From positions 62,001-126,000 of the forward strand of contig NC_037317.1 in the NCBI RefSeq assembly GCF_000143535.2: a DNA stretch of 64,000 nucleotides, given 5' to 3'. Made by a program: the position numbers and the translations under genes. Positions 45,450 through 58,353 of this stretch are shown one piece after another. Numbering within the stretch: position 1 is the first letter of the stretch; the number at the start of each line of letters is the position of its first letter. The notes under the pieces were generated by a model that did not search any database, was not told where the DNA came from, and saw only the letters and a program-made list of their open reading frames with translations. This DNA is from Botrytis cinerea B05.10. Its lineage: Eukaryota > Ascomycota > Leotiomycetes > Helotiales > Sclerotiniaceae.

Positions 45450-47396
45450 ATGATGAATAATATGTACCTGTCCAAAGCATCAGCCAGTGCTCCAGGTAGC
45501 ACGACACCATCCGCTCAGGAGTTGCGACAAAAACTGCTTACGCAAATTTCTGAATATAACACTGATGCAAACACACCACCAGAGCTAAGAATATACGTTA
45601 CTGGTCTTAACCTAGAGGAAGGTCCAATATTTGAGCGTGATCCAAGTCCAGTCATAAAAAATCCAGGGATTGAAACTCTTGCCAACGCATCAAGAGAGGC
45701 CCCATCTTCATTACGCAACGCTGCTCTTGCTATAAAGAGTCCTCTCTCCAAAGACCCAGAAGCTACATTCAAGCGCGAAGCCCCAAAATCGAGAGAACTT
45801 ACACATTGGCAAGATACGAAGATCAAATTGCGAGATCTTCAACGTGAAAAGGAAACCTTGGAAATGGAAGGTCGTCGTCGAGCTGGAAAAGAGCAAATCG
45901 ATGCTCGATGGCAAGACCGAGCTCTGAAAGATTTTAGAGATAACAAAGCGCAGATCAAGTACGATATAGTACCTGGTGCTGATGGTTCCGATAAGGTAAT
46001 CATCACTGATGTGCAATATCCGAATGTTTCGGGGGCTGGAATTTTGTCGGGAAATTCAAATGACGATAGAATTGAGTATAATGTTCGACATAGTGAGGAT
46101 TCTCTCCGACAGTCGCTTATTGATATCATAAGCAATGACAGCGGGAGACAGATTCGAAAAACTACATCGAGTCAGAGAAGGAAATCGCCAAAGATACCTA
46201 CGGGAACAAGACAACTGGATGAATCTAGAAGAAAATTAAACAAGGAATGGGTGGCGAGCGAAGGCCACCGAAGAGCAATAAGGCAAGATGACGAAAGTAC
46301 GCGGAAGAATCTTCTAAAAGGTGTCAATCGAGCTATCGCGGCTGCTGAAGAGATGGTACTGAAGGGTGGAGAACAGCTCAAAGATTTTGCCAATAGAGAT
46401 CGAACTTGGGAAAACACGACAGAATTGGTGTCTAAAAGCAAGAATAAGGATTCGCAACTCCGAGATGAGAGCCCTATAGCATATGCCAGACCTGGACACG
46501 CATCGCCACTTTCGGCAAGAGGCAGGCCAGAGTCTAGGAGCCGTGGTGGAAATTGGCATGGAAATGAGCTGCTGGTATCAGAGGAGCGAGAAGGGACAGC
46601 CTATACTGAAGGTACTTCACCGCCATTCCAAGCGCACCTGAAACAAGCACTTTCTAAGGAAAGGGCTGAATCAAAAGCCCATAGTGGTGGCTTACCGGAA
46701 CCTCCTCGTCGAGGAAAACTCTATAGTGACATTTACCTACCGGAAAAGAATTGTTCACCGCAGGCATCTCGATCGACACAAGAAGAAAGGGAGCGACCTT
46801 CCGTCTATCGGCCAGGAAAAAATATCCAAATATCTCCGATATCTCCCTTAGTTCCAAAAGTAACACAATCCCAGCGACGGTTGAAACCAAATCTTGAACA
46901 TCTTCCCGTTGTTTTTCCCGTACCAGCTATTCGGGATTCTCGCCTACTGCCAAATGAGAGTCCAGCCCAATGGAAAATTCGTACGCAACGCGAAGCAGCC
47001 CACGCCAAGTTTGAAAGAGAAAAATTAAAATATCGAGCAGAAGTCGAGACTGCAAAGAAGAATGAGCAAGCTTCGCCAAAAGGTATATTGAGGCGGGATG
47101 GAAAAGGGAAAGGCAAGGGTATCGCTTGGGTTGATAGACCTACTGCTTCCGAAGAGGGTGATTTGTCTTCGATGGGAGAGACTCTTTCATTCAATCAGAG
47201 AGCAGACCAAGAGGAGCTTAAAAAGTTGCAGGAGAAAAGAGCCATACGGGACGGGAAATATAAGTGCTATGCAACAGAAAGCATGATTGAGAGTGAGAAT
47301 TTGGCGTCAAGGGAGAAAGCGAAGGCATTAGCTGAGAAGTTAATGCGCGGTGGAGGTGGTTCCGAGGATCAAAAGAACGACAGGAAAGTAACGTGA
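45450..47396 (+). CDS. Uncharacterised, largely disordered charged protein
   Basis: Single exon, 648 residues from the ATG at 45450 (MMNNMYLSKASASAPGSTTP). An in-frame alternative start at 45321 would add 43 residues with a poor composition. The protein is rich in Arg, Lys, Glu and Ser. Helical, coiled-coil-like stretches occur near residues 135-180 (WQDTKIKLRDLQREKETLEM) and 540-580 (QWKIRTQREAAHAKFEREKL). Also seen are KGKGKGIAWVDRP and a C-terminal EKAKALAEKLMRGGGG. It may be a nuclear or cytoskeletal scaffold, but no domain is recognised and no function is proposed. Confidence 0.75.
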   Translation: MMNNMYLSKASASAPGSTTPSAQELRQKLLTQISEYNTDANTPPELRIYVTGLNLEEGPIFERDPSPVIKNPGIETLANASREAPSSLRNAALAIKSPLSKDPEATFKREAPKSRELTHWQDTKIKLRDLQREKETLEMEGRRRAGKEQIDARWQDRALKDFRDNKAQIKYDIVPGADGSDKVIITDVQYPNVSGAGILSGNSNDDRIEYNVRHSEDSLRQSLIDIISNDSGRQIRKTTSSQRRKSPKIPTGTRQLDESRRKLNKEWVASEGHRRAIRQDDESTRKNLLKGVNRAIAAAEEMVLKGGEQLKDFANRDRTWENTTELVSKSKNKDSQLRDESPIAYARPGHASPLSARGRPESRSRGGNWHGNELLVSEEREGTAYTEGTSPPFQAHLKQALSKERAESKAHSGGLPEPPRRGKLYSDIYLPEKNCSPQASRSTQEERERPSVYRPGKNIQISPISPLVPKVTQSQRRLKPNLEHLPVVFPVPAIRDSRLLPNESPAQWKIRTQREAAHAKFEREKLKYRAEVETAKKNEQASPKGILRRDGKGKGKGIAWVDRPTASEEGDLSSMGETLSFNQRADQEELKKLQEKRAIRDGKYKCYATESMIESENLASREKAKALAEKLMRGGGGSEDQKNDRKVT

Positions 47397-50300
47397 TGTG
47401 TCAACTATGGCAGAACCAAAGGGTATTTCGCAAATTTCTTACCTGTTCGAGTTTAGTAGAATACGTAGTTGTAGCTCAAAGCCTTCACCTTTTTAGCTTT
47501 ATCATTCAATATAATCAAATTCTGTTGTGCCCCCGATAATTTCCAATTTTGTTTTCCCTGAGATCCATAATTAGGGTTTCTTGCAGGTTAATCCTTCAAT
47601 AGGATCATCGGTCTGCTTATTGACAGTTGCTGTGAACAGAAGTGATCAACTCGATCACTTGCATCTGACAAGTTAAAGGAGAAAGGGCCAGATCAACCGT
47701 ACGACATAGATTGACACGGCAACATCGTCCGACTATACTCACTATAGACTCCCACTTCACGATGTCTAAACGTCGCTCGTGAAGTTCCGAGATTGTAAGA
47801 ATTATATCTTATTCAATCTTTAATTTCGCAGGACAAAATTTGTTTTAGATTACGAAGCTGTCGTGACGACCTCCACGAATCCATCGCGTAATGCCTCCCT
47901 GATCAATAATTGCGAGGACAATATGTAGTCAGATAATGACCTCATTCTCTCATTTTGTTAGCTTATTCTCCACCCTTTCTCCGCCGTAATCAAATTGTTC
48001 ATTCCTTTCTCGCTCTCCAGCTTTTGACGCTGTCCCTGTCGCAATTGCTACTTCAGGTGAGTTTTCCGGCCAAAGATATTGTGATCAATAATGCCTTGGA
48101 GCTCTGATACTCTGTTCGTACTCATCTATGCCGATTTTCCCGCTCGAACGAATGATGGGATACAGAGTTGCCCCCATTTTTTGATCATAGACCGCTCCTC
48201 GTCTTATCTTGAGTTTCTGACACAAGTGTGTCTTAACTTTCAATCACTTCTATGGATGGAAAACTGATGATAACAAAATACGATGTTTGTTTGGATTTTC
48301 ACCATTTGAGGATAGACATCCTTGGCGAATGATTGTGATCGACACTACTTCGCACCGAGTAGGACACCGATTTCTAGTTAGTAGCTTAAATTTGGATATT
48401 GCTAGTAAAACTCGCGGGTCAAAGAGACTCTCTTGCTGCTATGAGCGATGCATCATGCTCTGCAGTCCCGAATACTGTCACTGCAGCAAACCGCCAGATA
48501 ATATGAGACGATTTCCCGGGATACTTGTTAAAGAACCCAGTCACGTTCTTCGGAGTTTTCGAAATCGTGATTTAGTGGTCTGTGATTGGGGAAGTTGGAT
48601 GTAACTTCAAGGTTGTGGAGGGCCCAGCATCTCCACACCTGTCTCCATTCTCCACTCAATTCCTCCATCTTTCCGCGTTTCACCAGTAGGGATGATCGGA
48701 AAAACTAGACAACAAATCAGGGTTCAAGGCTGCAACAAAATGATATCTCCTACTCTCATTCTCTTTATTCTTAATCCCTCCTTTCATATACGTAATGGCG
48801 GAACACGCACAAGATGGACTCGTGGAGTAGCATTCGCCTGCGTCTGGTTTCGATAGAAAGTGCTCGTTTGCCTGCAACCATACGCTACCACCTATCGATA
48901 CGGATAAACGACCTAAATACGAGTCGTGCTTCTCCATGAAATTCATTAGCGTCCACACCAACGCATTATCCTCGGAACTGGGGATTGGGGGTGTGAGAAA
49001 ATAAGTGCTGTATTAGTCTCCATGAAAGAGAAAGTTGGAACCCATTAACCCACAGTGGAACCAAATACACACGTTTGTTAATAACTCCGTTACTCCAGTT
49101 CATTAAGTTCACTCCATCAAATCCACCAAACCACTTTAAATCCACAACATCGGAACACGTCCCACAAGTTTTCTTTCTCCTCACTCGTCCCGTTGCATTC
49201 CCAGAAGGGAAGCCAACTTTGCGCCAGCCACCGAATCCTTCCTCCGCCTATTAACTTTTCCGCTGCAGGGTCCTTCAGATTTCACGCACACAAAAGATCC
49301 CATCTATTATCTCGGATCTGCCTCGGTGTATCTTGGCGTGGGAATTCCTCTATGACGTTATTTTGCATCTCATTTTCGTAAAATTTTGGTTGGAATAACG
49401 TTTGACATGTAAGGATTTTTCTGGGGGTAGATCACCGTCATTTTCTCGTTGAAACCATGATTTGCGCGCTTGGTGAAAATATTTTCTCTGGAAAATACTC
49501 GTCTGACTTGACATATGTTGGAATTCAAGAAAGTTAATTTTGCCCCTTCATTGATGGACGCCAAGTTAACATTTACCGAGGTAGCTATTGCGGCCAAGAT
49601 GCTGAATGTCGGGCCAGCAGTTCGCTAGCCCATGTGCCGGCCGGATAAGCTTCGAAGTAAGAAACAGAAAAAAGCCTTTCCGTCTTTTAGGCACCTTACT
49701 TCCTTTCCGATTTACTTCGTTGAAACTGTATTATATTCGTGTTTTTTGGTATCTGAATCATAACAATGGGGACGAGCACATGTCTCTAGAGGGATTAGTC
49801 CCTGGATAACAAAAACTCCCCGTAACCATGCTAACCTCCACTCCGAAGATTAAGAATCAGAACAACGTCCCACTTCTCATAAGCACACAGGCACAATCTC
49901 CTCCTCAATCCCACACTCAAATCTTGAAAACTCCACACACCTTTTACCCAGCCAGTGACGTCTGCTGTGGGTCTATTGAATTCTCTTTTCATACCCCTAC
50001 AAGAACAAACTAGTCACGCAAATGCCGTTGGTTTATGGTCGAAGAGTAAGATTCTTCATTTAATTCTGACAATATCATCCAATCATATAAACTTAAATTT
50101 ACTCTCACTTAATGATTCAGTCACCGCTTTCTTATATGGGTCTTTGCTACTCATGATTTCGATGCAGATCTCAAGCCCAATGCTTGGGTGCTCCACACGA
50201 AAACATTCAACTCTCACAGCATCGTGATCCTACAACCAACGAGCCTTGAAATTCCCTGTAAAAATGGTGCGCCAAACTGACACTTTCCCTGTAGGCGGTT

Positions 50301-50667
50301 ACTTCAATGACTAGGTCACAGCTTTTATGCGGGTTTCCTAAAACTGTCGTTCCGACGTTGGAAGATTAAGCATGTGTGAATGTGGACTCTACTCTCCTTC
50401 TTCCACAGATGCTGGATCCACTGGGTATGTAAGACAAAGGATGGGGGATTGATCAACAGGTATATAGCAAGAGATCTTCCCCCTCGTTCCAATTTTCCAT
50501 TACCTTCATCCCATATCTCCTGCCTCTATTTCTCCAGGCCCCCACAAGTTGATTTCAGTAGCGCAAAAGCGTTGTGTTTGACAGACTTTGATAGTTGCTG
50601 GCAGAACCAGACGTTTTCGAAATCTTGAAGATTTCCTCCCTCAGATACACCATACACCATAGGCAAT
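47397..50667. other. Long gene-poor region upstream of the sugar transporter
   Basis: About 3.3 kb without a well-supported gene. The best candidate is a minus-strand frame at about 48680-48961 (SYLGRLSVSIGGSVWLQANE, then SYSTS-like Ser/Cys-rich sequence) that follows a possible acceptor (TCCCCAG), but no matching upstream exon with good splicing was found, so it is not called. The last few hundred bases must contain the transporter promoter. Confidence 0.45.
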
Positions 50668-52438
50668 ATGCCCTCTCCTGAGGTATCGCCAACGCAAAAG
50701 ACCTTTGCTGGTCTTCACGGCCGCAAGCTGGGTCTCTTGGTCTCAACAATCGCCACAACTGGATTCTTGTTGTTTGGATATGATCAAGGTGTTATGTCAG
50801 GAATCATCGCCGCAGACCCTTTCAACAACTACTTCCCTGAGACCAAAGACAACAGTGTTTATCAAGGTTTCGTAACAGCTATCTACGAAATTGGATGTTT
50901 GCTTGGTGCCATTTTCATTTTGTGGTATGGCGACTCAACCGGTAGAAGAAGAGCTGTAAGTTTTACCCCATCTCCCCGCATCCCCGGATTACTCGATAAG
51001 ATAAGAAGTTCTGACTGAAATTTCACAGATGATGCTCGGTGGAGTTATCATGATTCTTGGAGTTATTGTCCAAATCACTGCTATTAAGGGCTCCAACGCA
51101 ACTGCTCAATTCATTATTGGTAGAACGATCACTGGTATTGGAAATGGAATCAACACATCCACTATCCCCACTTATCAAGCAGAATGCAGTCGATCTACCA
51201 ACCGTGGTTTACTCATCTGTATTGAAGGAGGAGTGATCGCTTTCGGTACTATGATTGCTTACTGGATCGATTACGGTGCTTCTTATGGACCAGATGACCT
51301 TACCTGGAGATTCCCAATTGCTTTCCAGGTCTTCTTCGGTATCATCCTCATTGTCGGAACTTACTTCCTGCCAGAGTCTCCAAGATGGCTCTTAGCTAAA
51401 GAGCGCCACGAAGAGGGTCTCGATGTTATTGCCGCTCTCTCTGGTCTTGAACACAATGATCCCCAAGTTCAATTGGAGAAGACTATTATCATGGATAGTA
51501 TCATGGCATCAGGAGCCGCTACAAAAACTCCTTTCTCAGCTCTTTTCACTGGCGGTAAAACCCAACATTTCCGCCGCATGCTTCTTGGATCATCTTCGCA
51601 ATTCTTCCAACAACTCGGTGGATGTAACGCAGTTATCTACTATTTCCCAATTCTCTTCGAAACCTCCATCGGTACCTCGAAGAACTTGGCTCTTCTCCTT
51701 GGAGGCGTCAACATGATTGTTTACTCTATTTTCGCTACTGTATCCTGGTTCATCATTGAGAAGGCTGGTCGTCGCAAGTTGTTCATCATTGGTACTATCG
51801 GACAATGTCTTTCCATGGTCCTCGTCTTCGCTTGTCTTATCCCACAAGATGGAAAAGGACCAAGTGCCAAGGGCGCTGGTGTTGGTCTCTTCACCTACAT
51901 TGCTTTCTTCGGGGCCACCTGGTTGCCACTACCATGGTTGTACCCAGCTGAAATCAACCCTCTCCGCACCCGTGCTAGAGCTAATGCCGTCTCAACTTGT
52001 TCCAACTGGCTTTTCAACTTCACCATTGTTATGGTCACACCTATCATGATTGCCAATATCTCTTGGGGTACATACCTCTTCTTCGCTGTTGTCAACGCCT
52101 GTTTCATCCCAATTATCTATTTCTTCTACCCAGAAACCAAGCGCAGATCTCTCGAGGAAATCGATATCATTTTCGCGAAGGGATTCGTCGAAAACATTTC
52201 ATACGTCAAGGCTTCTCAAGATTTGCCATACTTATCCCCAGTTGAGATTGAGCAGATGGCAAGACACTATGGCTTTGAAACCGCAGATGTTGAGAGCAGA
52301 AGTACAAGTGATGCCGAGAAAGAGAAGCCAGAGTGGGAGGGAAGAGAAAGACAGAGTCGCAGCGATGGAGATGAGGTTACAGCCGTTCCTCAAGCTCATC
52401 ATGGCAATGCCGCTCATGATGGATTCAAAAATGATTAA
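50668..52438 (+). CDS. MFS sugar transporter (two exons)
   Basis: Predicted plasma-membrane sugar:proton symporter or facilitator of the sugar porter family. Exons: 50668-50955 and 51029-52438 (phase 0 join, 73-base intron), 565 residues. Motifs: LLFGYDQGVMSGII in helix 1, GDSTGRRRA at the loop between helices 2 and 3 (exon border), TYQAECS and NRGLL after helix 4, FLPESPRWLLAKERHEEG at the central loop, FFQQLGGCNAVIYYFPILFE in helix 7, WLPLPWLYPAEINPLRTRAR in helix 10 and FFYPETKRRSLEEIDIIF at the end of helix 12. The C-terminal 90 residues are a charged cytoplasmic tail. The specific sugar cannot be told from motifs alone; the sequence looks like the fungal hexose/STL1-type branch. Codon use favours C-ending codons, suggesting good expression. 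Confidence 0.93.
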
Positions 52439-53024
52439 TTGCTGAACTTCTATTGATGTTTGCACGAGGAGAGAGGCAGTAATGGACGCGATTGGGATCT
52501 GGATATCATGATTTATGGATGCTTGGTTGTCATTCATGGTATTATACCCTTGGCGTTCTTTTTATTCTCTCTGTTTTTTTTTTGTTTTTTTTTGCTTTTT
52601 TATGTATTTGGCCAGGATAATAATGTTTCTTATCCTGGATGAGTTGAAAGTTATGATTTACTGAAGGGGGACGACAAGTCTTTATCTCTTGGTCTGTGGA
52701 AGATCATGACATTTATAGATGAGGTGAACAAATGGCGGAGGACAGGTTGAAGATGATACCCAGGATGCAAAAGTAATTAGGTTATTGAATAGAATTACTT
52801 CATTTCAATTTTCAAATTTTTTTTGGTGATGTGCAATACTTGAACATTATCTCTCCTGTTTTCCAACAGCCCCAATAGACAGTCTCTTATCGTAAATTTT
52901 CAGGCTTTTATTTCCACACTCACACTAATAAGCTAGGATAAGAGTTAAATTTGTAAGAGGTACGCCGAAGCAGTTTAACCCAGTAATTGTGAATTATCCG
53001 TTCCATGTTCTGGCTTCATTGAAA
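52439..53024. other. Intergenic region with T-rich tracts
   Basis: 3' flank of the transporter gene; runs of T around 52566-52600. No gene. Confidence 0.55.
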
Positions 53025-53490
53025 ATGACTGCAATTAACAACCATACTCCAAGCGTTTACAAGAAGCTCTACGAGCAAGTCCCTGACTCATCTTACTACA
53101 TTGAAGCTGACAAGGAGATGTGAGGTTTCAATCAATCGCTTCGATGGGACTATATTTTCGCACAAATCGCCGTCATGGAATTTTTAGGAGCAACGCAAGC
53201 TGCTCGTCTCGGGAGTAGCCTGCATAGGCATACAGTTCACGTGAGAGGTGGTAATCCATCACGTCGCTGTATGACGCTATTGATTGGAGCATGCGATTGG
53301 AACTTTACTCTGTGGGCAGCTTTCTATCGTTTAGTTGCAGGAGGGATATCACGTATTCTGGGCGGGGGAAGGAGGGGAGGGGGCCGACATCGTCTAGACA
53401 CAAGCAGAATGTGCAGGGCATCTTATCGTCAACAATATTTGAAACAAAACTTGAAGAACAGAACAAAAAGTTGCCAATATGCACAATAAC
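53025..53490 (+). pseudogene. Gene relic with premature stop, family unknown
   Basis: A protein-like frame starts with a good ATG at 53025 and reads MTAINNHTPSVYKKLYEQVP, then SSYYIEADKEM, a TGA at 53121-53123, and continues in the same frame GFNQSLRWDYIFAQIAVMEF, LGATQAARLGSSLHRHTVHV. The frame then remains open to 53489, but the later part is less protein-like. The TGA sits where a Trp (TGG) or Tyr codon would fit, so a point mutation is likely. It could also be the first exon of a short real gene with an unseen intron. The family is not recognised. Confidence 0.35.
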
Positions 53491-54486
53491 TTCCATTTTA
53501 TACCAAACTCCAAAGCAGTACTTTGGTAGTGTTCTCTGTCGTCGGATTGCCAAGGGCCAAGTTTCCAAACACGTTTTGCCAACAGAAGCCAATTTTTTCC
53601 AAGGCGGGCGGATCTCGCACGACCCTGAGCCTATGCTCGGCTAACGGTGCTGGTGCTGAAGACCCTGCAACCGGGGAACCTCAATTTCTCAACTTCATTC
53701 AGGCAATTCATTCAATCAATAGAAAGAACTCGCCTTACATCTCAAGATGGTGGAATCAATTCAAGTGTGTCATAAGAATGTTCGTCTGACAGATTTGGTG
53801 TTGTCATATCTTCAACGGACCGTCGTTTGCTGCGGGATTTTCCACAATTACGATTGAGGTTCCATCATAGTCCTTCCGCTTGTCTCTTCATCTGCTGTAC
53901 ATGCTGTATGAGCATCAATCTATTTGACAAGTCACATCTTCTGCCACTAAATTACTAAAACTTCCCAAACAGGAATGTCAATACCTGACACCCTTGAAAA
54001 AGATCTCTGCCACGAAAAGCTTATCATTTGCTGCCAAGCCCACCACCAACTGCCTTTTGGGGAATTTAAAGATCCGAATATAACATTTGGCTTGCATGTT
54101 ATGCATATATCCGTTGAATATCCTGCCTAGGCTCGGGACTTTGTAATTTATGCGATGTTAACCGTTGTATACGGGGTAGATGCGTTGGTCTTATCAACGG
54201 CAATTGGAGAACTTTGTGAGATTACCTTCCATGATCGTCCAGATTTCTTTTAGTGCCGGCGGGGTTTTAAGCTTTTGAAAGGTTTCTCGTACCTGAAATT
54301 ATAGACCTACTTCATTTGGAATGATCTCCGAGTGTGTATCTCGATTTTTCAGTCGTATGGCATTGGGCATTGAGATGAGGGGGCGTGGAGTGATGGGAGA
54401 CAAGATATAAGTTCGAGATAAATCACCAAGATTAAGAGTTGTAGTTGTTAAACCATCTCCAATTTAATTCTTCAACTGCTTTCACG
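53491..54486. other. Intergenic region upstream of carboxypeptidase
   Basis: No supported gene; contains the carboxypeptidase promoter. Confidence 0.5.
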
Positions 54487-56072
54487 ATGCGTTTCCCTTC
54501 GCTTTCCCTAGTGGCTTGTCTTCTTCCAGCTGTTCTAGCTGCCCCTACCACTGAAGGGAAGAAAGACAAACGATCATTCGAGCTTCGTGATGGAGTCAAT
54601 CATACTGTCTTCTATCATGCCGCCACCGATTCCACACTTGCATTTGTCACAAACTCTGGCATTTGCGAGACCACCCCAGGTGTGAACCAGTATTCTGGAT
54701 ATTTGACTGTCGGAACTGTGAGTGTAACACAATCCCCAGAGACTAATCCAATGTTGACATCCGTACCAGGGTATGAATATGTGGTTCTGGTTCTTCGAAA
54801 GTCGAAACAGTCCAACCACCGCACCATTGGCGACATGGTTTAACGGAGGTATAGGCAATATTTTTCATGTTGAGCTGCATCTTACTAACAAAGAACAGGC
54901 CCTGGATGCTCTTCTATGATTGGGTTGTTCCAAGAGAATGGTCCATGTCAATTCTACAACGGAGCATCAACTCCATCCCTCAATCCATACAGTTTCAACG
55001 AATTCGCAAACATGATCTACATTGATCAACCGATTGGAGTGGGCTTCTCCTACGGTACTGATTCTGTGACTTCCACTGTTACCGCTGCTCCATACGTCTG
55101 GACACTTCTCCAAGCTTTCTATGCCTCCTTCCCCGCCTACGAGAATCGCGACTTTGGTATCTTCACAGAATCTTATGGTGGTCATTATGGACCAGAATTT
55201 GCATACTATCTTGAACAACAAAATGCCAAGATTGCTGCTGGTACTCTTTCTGGCGAAACAATCGATCTCGTTGCTTTAGGTATCAACAACGGATGGTATG
55301 ATCCTATCATCTCCTACAAGGCATATGTCGACTACTCCTACAATAACACATACAAATCACTCATCACCGCCGCTCAACACACTTCCTATCTCAATACATA
55401 TACTAAGTCATGTCTTCCTCTTTTGGAAGAATGTACATCGACCACTGGTACAAACTCAGCTTGTGTAAATGCTGATGATGTTTGTTATGATGACATCGAA
55501 GGGCCACTTTCAAATGGAAACTTTGATGTTTACGATATTCGAGAGCCATCGAACGATCCATATCCACCAGAGACTTATGTTACATATTTGCAAAGCGCAG
55601 CAGTCGTGAAGGCCATTGGTGCCAAGTCAACCTATTCTGAGTGTCCAAATGCTCCTTATCAGAAATTTGCTGCCACTGGAGATGGTAAGTTACCCAATAA
55701 TCCTTAACTATTTTCACTTAACTAACAAATATCAAAACAGATTCAAGGTCTTTCCTTCCGACTCTCTCTTCAGTCGTTCAATCCGGTATTCAAGTCCTCA
55801 TCTGGGCTGGTGATGCTGATTGGATTTGCAACTGGTTCGGTGGTCTCGCAACCGCCAACGCTATCACCTACGCTAGCTCCACCGCTTTCAACGCTGCTGC
55901 CGTTGCAAACTATAATGTAAATGGTGTTGCTGGAGGAACCTTCAAAACTGTTGGTAACTTGAGTTGGTTGAGAGTCTTTGGGGCTGGTCATGAGGTTCCT
56001 TATTACACACCAGCTTTGGCGTTGCAAGCTTTCAAGCAGACTATGAGCAAGAAGCCTCTCTCTTCTACTTAG
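54487..56072 (+). CDS. Secreted serine carboxypeptidase S1-type (four exons)
   Basis: Predicted secreted or vacuolar peptidase that removes C-terminal residues (family S10). Exons: 54487-54717, 54770-54848, 54899-55684 and 55741-56072; introns of 52, 50 and 56 bases; 475 residues. The signal peptide is [19 protein letters not shown]. An in-frame ATG at 54445 would spoil it. Joined motifs: [57 protein letters not shown] (oxyanion region, restored across intron 2), [20 protein letters not shown] (catalytic Ser), [13 protein letters not shown] (catalytic Asp) and [15 protein letters not shown] (catalytic His). All three catalytic residues are present, so the enzyme should be active. Many Cys and N-x-S/T sites fit a secreted protein. 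This is the gene closest to the decayed right end. Confidence 0.95.
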
Positions 56073-57090
56073 AATGGTTAATCAGGAAATCATTTAAGTA
56101 TTTAAGTAGAATCAACGATGCTGGGTAGTGGAAGAAAATGCAGATTCGGAAATAAAATTCCATATACTGCTAATTCAAGTAAAAATGATTACAACATCAA
56201 TATCAGAATACATGCTTTCAGTCTCCTTGATCGATAGTCTCTGATAGCCCAAGTGCAACTCTGATCCTTGTTACGTTATACTAGCTGATGCATTGCCCAA
56301 TTCACTTCTGTCTATGGACTATATTATTGCAAACACTTCCATTGCATACCATACAAACTTTCCATCTGTAGAGACATGCGTTATATGTTCGGACGATTGG
56401 TCAGGAATTCTCAGTCTCTATTGGTGCACGTGTTCATAGTCATACAAGGCTGAACAATTCTTACATCTTGTAATGAAATTTTCACAGTTCCCGAACTTTT
56501 GATGTTTCAATATTAGTAATGTGAATTTGTTTATTTTCTCTTGTTCGAGGAGCTGCTCAAGTAATCCCCGTTCATTTGCACATTATGTTAATCCAAATTA
56601 TTAAGATGGCATATTCCCCCTGCACTGCATGCCAATTGGGCCACTCTGGTTTTCTCTTCTTGTTATACATACACAGACTTCAGCTTATCATCGCAGAATG
56701 AAAATTATAATATTTGCAAAGGATTACAAATGATCCATGATGGAGTGCACCAGTATATCCGCCGATATGAGCCTGCAATGAGAGAAGAAATAGTCAGGGC
56801 AACAATTTCGGGCGATGGCATCCAAGCCCTATATAATAAATCGTCGCTGACAGATGATGAATGTTAAGAGTTAGAAATTTACATCAACTACCTGGTTATA
56901 TATTGCAGTGGAAACAGATTAAAGTTAGATAAACGCTGATTAGTCAATACAGATTATAATCCACGCCGATCTCCTAGAAGTGCTCCATCACATCCATTCA
57001 AAATGTTACCACATATGGTTATGAATCTCCATTTGGAAAGTGCTCTAGTCATCATAAGCCCACGGTTATCAAGAAGCGTAAAGCCACAGG
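56073..57090. other. Intergenic region
   Basis: AT-rich; 3' flank of the carboxypeptidase gene. No supported gene. Confidence 0.5.
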
Positions 57091-57680
57091 GAAGAGTGTG
57101 CCGATACATCAGAATCATCAAATCCATGTCGCTTTCTTGATGTAAAGAGATGCATTTCGAAGAACAAAATTCTACTAGTGGAAGCAAGAAAAATTGCCCA
57201 AACTCGTCTGATAGAACATACCTCGTTAAGCCACTGTTGGGGATTGTCTCAATTCATCAAAACAAGGTTGGAAAATTACAGTCTACACGCCAATGCCATC
57301 GATATATCGACTCGCTCTCTCTAACATTTCGGGATGTGGTGCTACTCACTCATAGGCTGAATGTAAAATATATATGGATTAATTCCATCTGTATTGTACA
57401 GGATGATATTGCTTATTGGGAATGACAATCAGGTTTAATGGCTGATATATAATCTGGATCGTTTTGAATATAGTGGCTGCACATGGCTGGAATAGTCAGA
57501 CTGGGCTATTCAACATCTGATTTGTGTAGCTACGTGCAGATTATCCTGGGAGCCGAGTGCAAAAAAATTATACCACTGTTGGATGAGCTTGAAATTATTG
57601 ATAAGATGGGATTAGCACATATTCTAAAGGGTAGCGGAACATTATTCATTCGACCTACTACGATGAAGGAGATCTAGACA
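57091..57680 (+). pseudogene. HET-domain (heterokaryon incompatibility) pseudogene fragment
   Basis: The frame from 57091 reads ECADTSESSNPCRFLDVKRC and SLSHCWGLSQFIKTRLENYS up to a TAA at 57322. In the next frame it continues SLTFRDVVLLTHRLNVKYIW, then INSICIVQDDIAYWE and a TGA at 57423, followed by QSGLMADI. LSxCWG, xTFRDxVxLTxRL and KYxWIxSxCIxQDD are the defining blocks of the HET domain (PF06985), which triggers cell death on non-self recognition in intact genes. The one-base shift lies in a CTCTCTC run and the TGA replaces a probable CGA codon. Later frames (PLLDELEIIDKMGLAHILKG, near 57573) may be the decayed C-terminal part. No intact start is seen. Confidence 0.8.
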
Positions 57681-58353
57681 TTGACAGTTAGTAGCCAGAA
57701 TACGGCTATGGAGAGACATATACATGTTACATACAAGTATCATTTCAGAAGCAGACCGGCTGGAAACCGAGAGGAATAGCGCTCATATTACAGCGAGCCA
57801 AAGAGAAAAACACTTCCGTTTGCGGCATTTATATTAAGTTCAAATAGATTAGATTCACTCAACTCCACAACGGGCTAGACCAATTTGAATCAGTCAGGAA
57901 AACTACTTCAGTAACGATTATTTGAGCTAAATAGAGCTTTATGTTCATTTAACTATCTATGCTGCTGACTGATATCATGATTGTGCGAACAAATTATTGC
58001 TTCCTATTTTCATTTTCTCCTCAAACATGAATACACCCAATCAATTGAGTTAAGCTAGTAGGATTTCAAAATACTATTTGTTATTCCCAGCATAGCGCCA
58101 AAGAACCACTTCTGTTTTGTCTGGTAGCTAGCTTATGGAACTGTTCGCACTTCTCTGATATGGAGCAACACTCTTCTTTACATCTCGAGACCCTCGGCCC
58201 CATTTCCACGTGAGTTTCCTCTCCACACATACCCTTCGCGCTTCAAAACTCCAAGGAATGCCTACCACAAAGATACACAAAAAGGAAGCTAGCTATTGAC
58301 CAAGAAAGATAGAACATTTCAATTCTCAAGAAATAAAATGAGCAAAAATGTAA
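57681..58353. other. Intergenic region
   Basis: AT-rich, no supported gene. Confidence 0.5.

Noticed and set aside
48680..48961. Minus-strand coding exon in the gene-poor region
   Set aside because: Reasonable composition and a possible acceptor, but no upstream exon, start or motif was found.
50668..56072. Sugar transporter, relic and carboxypeptidase as a functional gene cluster
   Set aside because: Same orientation only; the genes are separated by more than 2 kb with independent upstream regions and no shared pathway.
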